This document shows positions 26,412-35,546 of a stretch of 61,040 nucleotides of DNA, in pieces; position 1 is the stretch's first letter, and each line of letters opens with the position of its first letter. The position numbers were made by a program, and so were the translations under genes. Source of the stretch: Vibrio sp. UBA2441. Its GTDB lineage: Bacteria; Pseudomonadota; Gammaproteobacteria; Enterobacterales; Vibrionaceae. Below the pieces are notes generated by a model. That model searched no databases. It saw only the letters and a list, made by a program, of their open reading frames with translations, and was not told the origin of the DNA. The stretch is from positions 1-61,040 of the forward strand of contig DDQN01000041.1 in the NCBI GenBank assembly GCA_002342685.1, written 5' to 3'.

Positions 26412-27107
26412 TCAAACGCCAGTCTCATTGCCCCATAAATAAACATGTAACTGAGGTAATACACTCACATCAAACCAACGTCTTCTGACTACTTCATCCA
26501 CTAACTCTCTGGTATTTTTAGCCAGAAGTGCCTGATTGGGTTCACCCTCAAGTTGAGTATTGCAAGGCTGTAAATAAAGAGGGATATCAGCATATCGATC
26601 ACGAATGTCATTTACCCATTGTAGATCTTCACTATTTGAAATAACAATCTTGATGCTTTTCGGTATATCACCAGCGCTAATCAAGCAATGTTCAAATCGT
26701 TCGCGAATAAATTTCATTCTGCTGGACGGAGGCTTAGGACTAAAAGTAATTTGATCCAACAAAGAAAACCAAGGTGCAGCAACACTCCCCTGTGTTTCCA
26801 TTGAAAATGTATAACCTTTCTTTTTACCTAAGGTAATAAGCTGAGTTAGATCTTGTGTTGCAGGGTTTCCGCCAGACAGTGTAATTAATATCGGTTTTCC
26901 GCCTGTCAACGCTTCAACTTTATTAAGCACTTCTTGAGCGCTCATCTCGAACCATTCAGAGCGATAAGACTTATCGACCGCATGCAGAGTGTCACACCAG
27001 TCACAGCGAAAATCACACCCCGCCGTTCTAACAAATACCGTTGGCTTACCAATTAAGCTACCTTCGCCTTGAATTGTCGGGCCAAATATTTCAGAAATAA
27101 TTAACAT
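26412..27107 (-). CDS. queE: 7-carboxy-7-deazaguanine synthase
   Basis: A radical SAM enzyme that ring-contracts 6-carboxy-tetrahydropterin to 7-carboxy-7-deazaguanine, a step in making queuosine for tRNA. The 4Fe-4S cysteines lie in CDFRCDWCDT near residues 31-38. The opening SEIFGPTIQGEGSLIGKPTVFVR and the LSGGNP motif are typical of QueE. Length 231. The start overlaps the queD stop codon by seven bases, so the two genes are coupled. Confidence 0.94.
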   Translation of the reverse strand: MLIISEIFGPTIQGEGSLIGKPTVFVRTAGCDFRCDWCDTLHAVDKSYRSEWFEMSAQEVLNKVEALTGGKPILITLSGGNPATQDLTQLITLGKKKGYTFSMETQGSVAAPWFSLLDQITFSPKPPSSRMKFIRERFEHCLISAGDIPKSIKIVISNSEDLQWVNDIRDRYADIPLYLQPCNTQLEGEPNQALLAKNTRELVDEVVRRRWFDVSVLPQLHVYLWGNETGV

Positions 27108-27460
27108 GGCCTATATTCTGCCCACGTTTTAGGTGTTTCAGAAACACTGACCGCAGCGACTTCAGGCCAACGAGCATAACACCACTCAAATAGATGCTTC
27201 GCGATTCTTTCTGCAGTGGTATTGTCGATACCTAAAACATCATTTAGGTGACGATGATCCAATTGATCATCAATATAAGATTTCAGATCAGACAGTTCGC
27301 GATAATCTCGAACAAAACCTGATTGATTAAGTGTTGCTGACGCCAGCTCTACGATCACTTCGTAGTTGTGCCCATGCAATCGGGTACAAGGATGATCATC
27401 AGGTAGATTTCTCAACTGATGAGAAGCGCAAAATTGAAAAGATTTTCGAATTCGATACAT
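27101..27460 (-). CDS. queD: 6-carboxy-5,6,7,8-tetrahydropterin synthase
   Basis: Makes 6-carboxy-tetrahydropterin from 7,8-dihydroneopterin triphosphate, the substrate for QueE. This 119-residue 6-pyruvoyl-tetrahydropterin synthase homologue has the zinc-binding histidines in FCASHQL and RLHGHNYEV, and the catalytic Cys in HPCTRLHGH. The first gene of a queD-queE operon. The 307-bp space to the divergent recG start (27461-27767) holds a small hairpin (GGTG/CACC) and no riboswitch that could be recognised. Confidence 0.94.
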   Translation of the reverse strand: MYRIRKSFQFCASHQLRNLPDDHPCTRLHGHNYEVIVELASATLNQSGFVRDYRELSDLKSYIDDQLDHRHLNDVLGIDNTTAERIAKHLFEWCYARWPEVAAVSVSETPKTWAEYRPC

Positions 27461-27767
27461 AAGTGCATTGCCCTATAAAAAAAATAACAATGCAGCACGA
27501 CATTACTCAGACATGGTATTTGAGTATATGCTGTTTTTAACCTGGTGCTACGACAGGGCCATGGTGAGTTAACCACCTAAATAAGCGGCTACAGTTTACC
27601 ATCTCAAAATAGCGAGACAAGACGTTATTATAATTAGACAAACCTGCAAAAATACTGTTTGAGAGCCGACTCTCTATAAATCATAGATTTACTTAACGTT
27701 CATCCTGTACAAATAGACAGTTAAATGCTTGAATATCTCTGAAGATACACTTGAAATTGGGTTTGTT

Positions 27768-29846
27768 ATGTCACAACTTTTATCTGCTGTACCGATAACC
27801 GCTTTATCTGGAGTCGGAGCAAAAGTCGCTGAAAAATTAATAAAAGTTGGCCTTAATAATGTACAAGACCTCTTGTTCCACCTTCCTTTACGCTATGAAG
27901 ACAGAACCCGTATATACCCTATAGCAAAATTACATTCGGGCCTATGGGGTGCAGTTCAGGGTAAAGTAATGAACGTTGACACTATTTTTGGCCGGCGAAA
28001 AATGCTCGCGGTTAAACTCAGTGACGGCAATGGCACCATTACATTACGTTTCTTTAATTTTACCGCTGGCATAAAAAATAGCTTTACGGAAGGAAAGCTG
28101 GTTCACGCCTATGGGGAAATTAAACGGGGAAATTATGGACTTGAAATTATTCACCCTGAATATTCATTTTTCACCCCGACGTCCGAGCCGCAAACCGAAG
28201 CGACATTAACTGCTGTCTATCCAACGACCGAGGGTTTAAGGCAAAATACGCTACGTAACCTTACCGAGCAGGCATTGGGATTGTTAGATAAATCGGCCGT
28301 AGAAGAGCTATTGCCTTCTGGCTTATACAACAACCAACTTACTTTAGAGCAAGCGCTACACTTCATTCACCGGCCGCCCCCAGAAACCAATATTAATGAT
28401 TTTGACGAAGGCAGAACCCCTGCCCAGCAAAGGCTGATCATTGAAGAATTACTGGCGCAAAATCTTTCTATGCTCGCGGTTCGGAAAAAAGGGCAGCAAG
28501 ATATCGCGATTCCAATGCCTGCGGTGAATAACTATAAACAACAACTGCTCAATCAACTGCCCTTCACTCCAACCAATGCCCAAAGCCGAGTGGTTAACGA
28601 AATAGAATCGGATCTGTGCCGACCTCATCCTATGATGCGACTCGTTCAGGGGGATGTGGGCTCAGGAAAAACGTTAGTTGCCGCCCTTGCCGCATTACAA
28701 GCCATCGAACATGGCTATCAGGTAGCTCTGATGGCACCAACAGAATTATTGGCAGAGCAACATACAATTAATTTTTCAAACTGGCTAGAGCCTATGGGCA
28801 TTCAGGTAGGTTGGTTAGCAGGCAAGCTCAAAGGCAAAGCAAAAGAAACTGAGTTATCCCGAATTACCAGTGGTGAAGCTCAAATGGTGGTCGGCACTCA
28901 TGCTCTTTTCCAGGAACATGTGGTATTTAAACATTTAGCCTTAGTGATTATTGATGAACAGCACCGTTTTGGTGTTCATCAAAGGCTAAAGCTAAGAGAA
29001 AAGGGCGAAGCACAAGGAGCGTTCCCGCATCAATTAATTATGACGGCAACGCCAATTCCACGAACTTTAGCGATGACAGCCTATGCGGATCTAGAAACTT
29101 CCGTCATTGATGAGCTCCCACCGGGAAGAACTCCAATTCAAACCGTGGCCATTCCTGATACAAAAAGACAAGATATTATAGAGCGAGTTCGCCATGCTTG
29201 TTTAAATGAAGGCAAACAAGCTTATTGGGTTTGCACTCTTATTGATGAATCGGAGGTACTAGAAGCTCAAGCCGCAGCGGATACAGCGCAAGAGTTGCAA
29301 AAACAACTTCCGGAACTGAAGATAGGATTGGTTCATGGCAGAATGAAACCCGCAGAAAAACAGGCCATTATGAAGCAATTTAAAGATAATGAATTGCACC
29401 TGTTGGTCGCTACAACCGTGATTGAGGTTGGAGTGGACGTGCCAAACGCCAGTTTAATGATCATCGAAAACCCAGAACGCTTAGGGCTTGCCCAATTACA
29501 CCAACTCCGAGGGCGAGTAGGAAGAGGCACCGTCGCCAGTCATTGCGTGCTTTTGTACCATGCTCCATTGTCTAAAACCGCACAAAAACGCTTAGGTGTA
29601 CTAAGAGAAAGCAACGACGGCTTTATCATTGCTCAGAGAGATCTTGAGATCAGGGGGCCGGGAGAGCTACTAGGTACAAAACAGACCGGACTTGCCGACT
29701 TTAAGATTGCTGATCTGGTTCGAGATCAGAGGCTCATTCCAGAAGTGCAAAGAATTGCCCGCTACCTGCACGAAAGTTATCCAAACAATGCACAGGCGAT
29801 TATTGAACGCTGGTTAGGCGAGCGAGACATCTACTCAAAAGCATAA
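27768..29846 (+). CDS. recG: ATP-dependent DNA helicase RecG
   Basis: Remodels stalled replication forks and Holliday junctions. The N-terminal wedge (OB-fold) domain is followed by superfamily 2 helicase motifs: Walker A QGDVGSGKTLVA near residue 285, motif II DEQHRFG, motif III TATPIPRT, motif V VATTVIEVGVDVPNA and motif VI QLRGRVGRG. The longest frame starts at 27729, but MSQLLSAVPITALSGVG matches the family start, giving 692 residues against about 693 in E. coli. Confidence 0.96.
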   Translation: MSQLLSAVPITALSGVGAKVAEKLIKVGLNNVQDLLFHLPLRYEDRTRIYPIAKLHSGLWGAVQGKVMNVDTIFGRRKMLAVKLSDGNGTITLRFFNFTAGIKNSFTEGKLVHAYGEIKRGNYGLEIIHPEYSFFTPTSEPQTEATLTAVYPTTEGLRQNTLRNLTEQALGLLDKSAVEELLPSGLYNNQLTLEQALHFIHRPPPETNINDFDEGRTPAQQRLIIEELLAQNLSMLAVRKKGQQDIAIPMPAVNNYKQQLLNQLPFTPTNAQSRVVNEIESDLCRPHPMMRLVQGDVGSGKTLVAALAALQAIEHGYQVALMAPTELLAEQHTINFSNWLEPMGIQVGWLAGKLKGKAKETELSRITSGEAQMVVGTHALFQEHVVFKHLALVIIDEQHRFGVHQRLKLREKGEAQGAFPHQLIMTATPIPRTLAMTAYADLETSVIDELPPGRTPIQTVAIPDTKRQDIIERVRHACLNEGKQAYWVCTLIDESEVLEAQAAADTAQELQKQLPELKIGLVHGRMKPAEKQAIMKQFKDNELHLLVATTVIEVGVDVPNASLMIIENPERLGLAQLHQLRGRVGRGTVASHCVLLYHAPLSKTAQKRLGVLRESNDGFIIAQRDLEIRGPGELLGTKQTGLADFKIADLVRDQRLIPEVQRIARYLHESYPNNAQAIIERWLGERDIYSKA

Positions 29847-29889
29847 CGAATCAGAGAACCGATTACATCATCAACCCCAAAGGGGCGTT

Positions 29890-31194
29890 CTAGGCTATTG
29901 GAAAGTTAATCTGAACTTTCAATCCACCTTCGTTACGATTGTTAAGCAAAATTGAACCTGAATGATGGCTGACAATCCGCTTAACAATAGCCAGTCCTAA
30001 TCCCGTACCTTCACTGCCTCTGGCAGTGTCTCCTCGGGTAAATGGCTGTAACAGCACGTCCATCTGGCTCTCTTCAATACCGGGTCCATTATCTTCAACA
30101 CTAGCCCAAACATATTGATTATCCGCCGACATGCCCGTACTGATCTTAAGCCAGCCTCCTCCGTACCTGGCCGCATTCACGACTAGGTTGGTTATCGCCC
30201 GCTTGATCTCTATGGGGTTTCCTTTAATGGCACTTAAACGAGTGCCCAGCACAACATCCATATCGATATCATCAACAGACATGGTATTGACAACCGACTG
30301 GGTCACCTCATTCAGATCCGCTAACTCAAATCCTTCTATATCGGCAGGCTTAAGGTAATCCATAAACTGACCGATGATCTCATTGCATTCTTCCGTATCC
30401 TGAATAATGCTTTTCGCCAAATAACCGTCATCAGGCGCCATCATTTCTGTTGCCAGACGTATACGGGTTAACGGGGTACGCAGATCATGGCTAATGCCGG
30501 CCATTAACAAAGCACGATCCTCTTCAAGCTGCTGAATACCTTTGGACATCTGATTAAACGCCTGCGTAACCGCTTTTATTTCACTGGCTCCCTTTTCTAC
30601 TAGCGGTGGCGGCACCTCGCCTTTACCCACCTGCTTCGCAGCCCCTTCCAGTGCCATTAAAGGACGGTTCTGAATTCGAATAAAGACCCATCCCCCGATA
30701 AATATGAGGATGGCCATAATCAGGCTATTTCGAAATAAGGGAATAAAATCTTCTTCTTGCAGCTTGGACAGTGGAATACGCAAAAGAAAGTTAGGTAGTG
30801 CATCCATTTCCACCCACAGAATGTAACTCTCCTTGCCTAGTGCCAAGCGTACCTCTGCTGGCGTACCCAAATCGTCACTCATCTCTTCACTCAGGAAATC
30901 GATGCTAGTGGCGTTATCAAACTCGAAATGTATGTCATCTAACTTATTGTGCGCAGTCACGCCTAGCTTTTCCAGCAGCTTCCTTTTCGAAGGCGCTTCA
31001 AGGTAAACCCCACTTTCCAGCTCCACACTTTCATCCAGCATTAAGTTAACTTCATGCGCCAAGATCTGGTTCGTTTGCTGAATACTCGGAAGCAAAGCGT
31101 AATTGATCACGGTAAAATAAGAAAAAAGCTGACTGGCGATAAGAACGGTAATAAACAAAATGATTGTTTGGGTGCGTGAACTGCGAAATCCCAT
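29890..31194 (-). CDS. envZ: Osmosensor histidine kinase EnvZ
   Basis: An inner-membrane kinase/phosphatase controlling OmpR. Of 434 residues, 10-35 and about 155-173 are membrane segments around a periplasmic domain, followed by HAMP. The H-box is LMAGISHDLRTPLTRIRLATEMM with phospho-His236. HATPase motifs NLVVNAARYGGG, DNGPGI and GTGLGLAI are present. The ribosome-binding site is GGGGAAG. In E. coli envZ overlaps ompR; here a 98-bp spacer with a small palindrome separates them. Confidence 0.96.
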   Translation of the reverse strand: MGFRSSRTQTIILFITVLIASQLFSYFTVINYALLPSIQQTNQILAHEVNLMLDESVELESGVYLEAPSKRKLLEKLGVTAHNKLDDIHFEFDNATSIDFLSEEMSDDLGTPAEVRLALGKESYILWVEMDALPNFLLRIPLSKLQEEDFIPLFRNSLIMAILIFIGGWVFIRIQNRPLMALEGAAKQVGKGEVPPPLVEKGASEIKAVTQAFNQMSKGIQQLEEDRALLMAGISHDLRTPLTRIRLATEMMAPDDGYLAKSIIQDTEECNEIIGQFMDYLKPADIEGFELADLNEVTQSVVNTMSVDDIDMDVVLGTRLSAIKGNPIEIKRAITNLVVNAARYGGGWLKISTGMSADNQYVWASVEDNGPGIEESQMDVLLQPFTRGDTARGSEGTGLGLAIVKRIVSHHSGSILLNNRNEGGLKVQINFPIA

Positions 31195-31292
31195 AACTTC
31201 CCCTAAAATGAACCCTAACCCAATTTACCCAAGCGAACTCAAGATGTGCCTTGAGCTTACCTGAGTATAACCGGATATAGCATTCAAACTAT

Positions 31293-32015
31293 TCAGTTGA
31301 CATTTTTTCCATCAGGGACAAAGACATAACCCAGCCCCCACACCGTTTGAATATAACGGGGATGGCTGGGATCTTCCTCTAACATTCTACGTAATCGGGA
31401 AATCTGAACATCAATCGAGCGTTCCATCGCTGAATATTCACGTCCCCGAGCCATATTCATCAACTTGTCTCGCGACATCGGCTCACGTGCATTGGTCACT
31501 AAGGCTTTCAATACCGCAAACTCACCAGAGGTCAAAGGCAGCGCTTCTTCATCGCGAAACATCTCTCTGGTTCCAAGGTTTAGTTTAAACTCACCAAACT
31601 CAATCCAGGTATCTTCCGTGCTTGGTGCCCCTGGCAGCTCTACAACCTGACGACGCAAGACGGCCTTAATTCGAGCCAGTAGTTCGCGAGGGTTAAAAGG
31701 CTTAGGCAGGTAATCATCGGCGCCACCTTCCAAGCCAGCGATACGGTCAATTTCGTCACCTTTTGCCGTTAGCATCAAAATAGGGATCCCATTTTCTGCA
31801 TCTCTTAAACGGCGACAAATGGAAAGGCCGTCTTCACCGGGAAGCATCAGATCCAATACCATTAAATGAAAGTTTTCTCGTTTCAGCAAACGATCCATCT
31901 GTTCACCATTCGCCACACCACGAACCTGAAATCCTTGTTCAGAAAGATACCGCTCCAGTAATGATCGCAACCGTGCATCATCATCAACAACTAAGATTTT
32001 ATGGTTCTCTTGCAT
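31293..32015 (-). CDS. ompR: Response regulator OmpR
   Basis: An osmotic and envelope regulator that controls porins and other genes after phosphorylation by EnvZ. The receiver domain carries VVDDDARLR, phospho-acceptor Asp55 in VLDLMLPGEDG, LTAKG and PKPF. The winged-helix DNA-binding domain (about 135-236) ends with IQTVWGLGYVFVPDG, nearly identical to E. coli OmpR. Length 240. The start has GGAAG seven bases upstream. The 300-bp space upstream to the DedA/LssY gene (32016-32315) holds divergent promoters; no operator was recognised by eye. Confidence 0.96.
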   Translation of the reverse strand: MQENHKILVVDDDARLRSLLERYLSEQGFQVRGVANGEQMDRLLKRENFHLMVLDLMLPGEDGLSICRRLRDAENGIPILMLTAKGDEIDRIAGLEGGADDYLPKPFNPRELLARIKAVLRRQVVELPGAPSTEDTWIEFGEFKLNLGTREMFRDEEALPLTSGEFAVLKALVTNAREPMSRDKLMNMARGREYSAMERSIDVQISRLRRMLEEDPSHPRYIQTVWGLGYVFVPDGKNVN

Positions 32016-32315
32016 TCAAATTCTTCCATTTACCGTTTGTTCAACTAAATAAGTTGAAAAGAGAATACCGAGATAACACATTTTTTGCGTAAAAATCATG
32101 CAAAGAATTGTTAGCGTTTGTTTCCAGATGAACTGAACCTGAACATTTCGCTCAGAATTGGTTAAGTATAGGTCGATTATTCTCTGGTTTACACGCATTG
32201 AGCCGGAAAAAAATGATCATCATCCCTTTTTTATTCCTCGCAATATATGCCAACCAAATGAAACACATACGCTCAAACAATGGGCTCAACTCATATTCTA
32301 TAGGTAATTAGAGAC

Positions 32316-33575
32316 GTGACCACCTTCAGCCTGTTTATCGGCGCTTTTCTCGATGCCTTAATCGGCCCAAACCTCTTCGTGCCCGGAGAGCCATTTCTGA
32401 TCGCTGCCGGATACCAGTTACACCAAGGTATTTACATAGGGTTATTGGCTGTGTTGTTAGGCGGATTTCTTGGCGACCAGATCAGTTACTTCATTGGTTT
32501 CTCATTTGGCCATAACTGCCAGAGAAAGCTTACCCAATGGCGACCTAAATCACGCCGTGCTATCGCTCGCAGTCGATTATTGATGAGAACAAAAGGCATA
32601 TATATTCTGGCCTTCGCCCGCTTATTAGGTCCTGTTGCCTGGGTTGTTCCATGCATTGCCGGTACCAATAAAATCCCTTGGACACGCTTTACCCTCTACT
32701 CCTTAATAGGGCTTTTTCTTGGTGTAGGTCAGTTTGTGATGTGGGGCTACTTGCTCGCCTATGGCCTAGAAAACTACCCACTATTTAATGAACTAAAAAC
32801 ATTTATTATCGAGCACCAATACAGCTTGATCGCCATCGGTGTTACCTGCATTTTTTTATACATAGGTATCAAGCGACGTTTTCGCCACCTGATCATTAAG
32901 ACTGCATTAATACTATTAACAGGTGTCGCCGTATCTAATTATGGGCATTTTTTCTGGTTAGCTGATGATTTTCAAAAGACCACGAATATAGAGACAAAAA
33001 GCTACATCAAAACCGAGGACATTATTTTTAAAGCCTATCCGGGTAAGTCGTCCTTTTTTGATGCTCAGGCCATTAATGTTTTATATATAGGCTCGACCCC
33101 TAAGACATTAATGCACAAACTCGGCTGGCTGGAAAACAAGTCCTTTTCTTACCATGATCTTGAATTAAAAGATTACATTGACCTGTTAATCGCCAATACA
33201 CCACCAGTATCCGATCTGTTTTGGAATCAACGGCCGCAAGAGTTGGCGTTTCAACTGCCGGGGACTTTACTAAGCCGTAGCCACATTCGATGGTGGCAGG
33301 CCGGCATCGACCCGGAGTCTAAGCAAGCTATCTGGCTAGGCGCTATCAGCTATGACAATGGGCTAACCATAACTCCCTACTCAGGCATCCTGACGGTATT
33401 GCACAGTATAGACCCCGATGTCGATGCTCAGCGAGATCAACTCGCCAACCAAATACAAAACCAGCTTTCTAATAAAGCGATTGGGTTTATGGATACCAGT
33501 GAACCCATTAGTGTCGATGATCATCATGATTATCGCACTGACGGCCGGGTACTGGTTATTAATGAAAATGCTTAA
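32316..33575 (+). CDS. DedA family membrane protein with LssY C-terminal domain
   Basis: A 419-residue fusion. The first ~210 residues are a DedA/VTT (SNARE-associated) membrane domain with GDQISYFIGFSFG, FARLLGPVAWVVPCIAGTN and about five hydrophobic helices. DedA proteins are linked to lipid flipping and envelope homeostasis. After ~210, FKAYPGKSS...INVLYIGSTPKTLMHKLGW resembles the LssY C-terminal domain. LssY-type proteins occur in type I secretion and envelope loci, with unclear function. The start codon is GTG. The 76-bp spacing to the GT9 gene downstream suggests an operon. The pair interrupts the usual ompR-greB adjacency. Confidence 0.8.
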   Translation: MTTFSLFIGAFLDALIGPNLFVPGEPFLIAAGYQLHQGIYIGLLAVLLGGFLGDQISYFIGFSFGHNCQRKLTQWRPKSRRAIARSRLLMRTKGIYILAFARLLGPVAWVVPCIAGTNKIPWTRFTLYSLIGLFLGVGQFVMWGYLLAYGLENYPLFNELKTFIIEHQYSLIAIGVTCIFLYIGIKRRFRHLIIKTALILLTGVAVSNYGHFFWLADDFQKTTNIETKSYIKTEDIIFKAYPGKSSFFDAQAINVLYIGSTPKTLMHKLGWLENKSFSYHDLELKDYIDLLIANTPPVSDLFWNQRPQELAFQLPGTLLSRSHIRWWQAGIDPESKQAIWLGAISYDNGLTITPYSGILTVLHSIDPDVDAQRDQLANQIQNQLSNKAIGFMDTSEPISVDDHHDYRTDGRVLVINENA

Positions 33576-33651
33576 CGAATAAGTATTGCAACAGTAACCA
33601 GCGACTCAAAACGCTGGATACACATTCTCAGTTAGACGACACGGGTAGCAC

Positions 33652-34779
33652 ATGATTTCGATAAAAAATGGTTTACGTCAATTTGATAAATGGCGAAGAA
33701 GAAAAACATCCTCAATGGAAAAACTGCTCTATTTCCCATTCAATAACAGACGCGATTTGGAAACAGATATGCTGCCGAAGACGGATGTAAAAACCATTTT
33801 GATCATAAGAAACAACAAACGAATTGGTAATGTGCTGTTTTTGATTCCGTTTGTACGCCAAATGAAGCTGGAATACCCGCAGGCGGAAATCACCTTAATG
33901 CTCAATCAACGCTGGCAAGGCTCTCTGTTCAACCATATGGGACTCAAACACATCTGCTATTCGGAGTTTTCGCTAAAAAAACTCGGTTCATCCGTACGAC
34001 TGATACGTCAGTTAAACAAACACGTATTTGATCTGATCGTACTACCAACAAGCTCCGTTGGTGACTCGTTAATTGCAGCAACCTTGCGAGGAAAGAACAA
34101 AATCTCGCCCTACAGTAAAAATCGCACCACAGTTTTCTCTCACAACATTGTCTGCCAGAAGCCTCACAAACACAGTGCGTTGAACCCTCTGGAGTTACTT
34201 GACAACATCAGCGGCGGCCTAAAGCATCGCTACTCTCATCATCTCTGCTTTTCTTTACAGGAACTAAAGCAAGCGCACCACAAAGCCTCGCAATTACGCT
34301 CGGACAGTAAATCCCTCACCATCGCTTATTTCAGAGGCGCCAGAGGAAAGAAGTTGTTACCCGATCAGCAATGGAAAAGCATCCTGACGCAATTTGATGA
34401 ATCCGCTGATCAGGATATCCACTGGGTAGAGATACTAAGTCCGGACGTTCCCACGGCGTTAGATGCGCAATCAAGCACATTTTTCTCTCGTGACATTCGT
34501 CATTTGGGGGCAGTGCTTCGCTATTTTGATGGTTTTATCTGCTGCGATACCGGCCCACTACATCTGGCTGACGCTGCTGGCGCAAAGTGCATTGGTCTTT
34601 ATACGGACACCAACCCGGACATCTTCGGAGTGATCGGTAACAACTGCACCAATGTCAGTAATATTAACCAGTTAGATACCACCAAATTACTCAGCACATT
34701 AGATAATAAAAATTCTGTCAAAGATATTTATCAGGGCAATTCTTTTAATCAGCAGCCCATAAGTCAAACTGCGTCCTAA
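33652..34779 (+). CDS. Glycosyltransferase family 9 (heptosyltransferase-like)
   Basis: A 375-residue GT-B glycosyltransferase of the ADP-heptose:LPS heptosyltransferase family, predicted to act on lipopolysaccharide core at the inner face of the inner membrane. The N-terminal Rossmann-like half starts ILIIRNNKRIGNVLFLIPFVRQMK. The C-terminal donor-binding half has ICCDTGPLHLADAAGAKCIGLY. A basic N-terminal extension (about 1-45, KWRRRKTSS) could bind the membrane. The exact sugar and acceptor are unknown. It is downstream of the DedA/LssY gene and followed by a hairpin. Confidence 0.85.
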   Translation: MISIKNGLRQFDKWRRRKTSSMEKLLYFPFNNRRDLETDMLPKTDVKTILIIRNNKRIGNVLFLIPFVRQMKLEYPQAEITLMLNQRWQGSLFNHMGLKHICYSEFSLKKLGSSVRLIRQLNKHVFDLIVLPTSSVGDSLIAATLRGKNKISPYSKNRTTVFSHNIVCQKPHKHSALNPLELLDNISGGLKHRYSHHLCFSLQELKQAHHKASQLRSDSKSLTIAYFRGARGKKLLPDQQWKSILTQFDESADQDIHWVEILSPDVPTALDAQSSTFFSRDIRHLGAVLRYFDGFICCDTGPLHLADAAGAKCIGLYTDTNPDIFGVIGNNCTNVSNINQLDTTKLLSTLDNKNSVKDIYQGNSFNQQPISQTAS

Positions 34780-34810
34780 TACTTCACACCGCGCCATTAT
34801 GATAAACCAA

Positions 34811-34836
34811 AGGGGCAAACAAATAATATTGCCCCT
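34811..34836. terminator. Hairpin between the GT9 gene and greB
   Basis: A perfect 8-bp stem AGGGGCAA/TTGCCCCT with a 10-nt loop lies between two convergent genes. On the minus strand it is followed by TTGGTTT, on the plus strand by no T-run. It is likely the greB terminator and possibly serves both. Confidence 0.65.
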
Positions 34837-34873
34837 GAACCGAATTACTTAACCTTAAAATGATTAATACAAG

Positions 34874-35353
34874 TTAGCTTTTTTGATACTCTATTCCGTT
34901 AATAAACCACTCTTTATCGCCCTCAGGGGTCCTAACGCTAAACTCATCATCCACCTCTTTTTTAAGTAACGCTCTAGCCATTGGGGAATCAATAGAAATA
35001 TAACCTTTTGCGTCACCGTAGATCTCTTCCGGGCCTACAATACGAAATTTTTTTATTTCACCTTCTTCATTTTCAATTTCCACCCAGGCACCAAAAAAGA
35101 CTTTTCCTTCTTGCTGAGGTGAATAATCAACTATGGTTACTTCCGGTAAAAATTTACGTAAAAAACGTACTCGCCTATCAATTTGACGCAGCAGACGTTT
35201 ATTAAAGGTGTAATCTGCATTTTCTGAGCGATCGCCAAGCCCTGCCGCCCAAGTAACAATTTTCGTCACTTCGGGTCTTCTCTCGTTCCAGAGGTAATCG
35301 TGTTCTTGCTTTAGCTTGTTATAGCCTTCACGTGTAATAAGTTTAGTTTTCAC
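34874..35353 (-). CDS. greB: Transcription elongation factor GreB
   Basis: Rescues backtracked RNA polymerase by stimulating transcript cleavage. The N-terminal coiled coil contains LGDRSENADYTFNKRLLRQIDRRVRFL, with the acidic tip residues that enter the polymerase secondary channel. The C-terminal FKBP-like domain has VDYSPQQEGKVFFGAWVEIENEEG and ISIDSPMARALL. The longest frame begins at 35386 with no ribosome-binding site. The GTG at 35353 (VKTKLITREGY) matches the E. coli start and gives 159 residues. Confidence 0.94.
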   Translation of the reverse strand: MKTKLITREGYNKLKQEHDYLWNERRPEVTKIVTWAAGLGDRSENADYTFNKRLLRQIDRRVRFLRKFLPEVTIVDYSPQQEGKVFFGAWVEIENEEGEIKKFRIVGPEEIYGDAKGYISIDSPMARALLKKEVDDEFSVRTPEGDKEWFINGIEYQKS

Positions 35354-35546
35354 TTTTGTTATTCTCGGCAACCCTTTATAGACCATAAAATTATAGGTTT
35401 TCTCTCGTTTTGGCTAGTGCGTCTGTTCACCAATATCGTTTATATGAAGCGAATCTTCTTTTAAGCGCATTGAGTATAATCAAGCGTAATTGCTATATTT
35501 CTGCTAGACTCCTTCGCAATTTCAACCTATCAATTGAGTACCTTCC

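Noticed and set aside
27461..27640. Possible preQ1 riboswitch upstream of queD-queE
   Set aside because: A GGTG/CACC hairpin with a GTTAACT loop and a later AAAAAC run was seen on the minus strand. The tail is too far from the stem, and the loop lacks the class I consensus.
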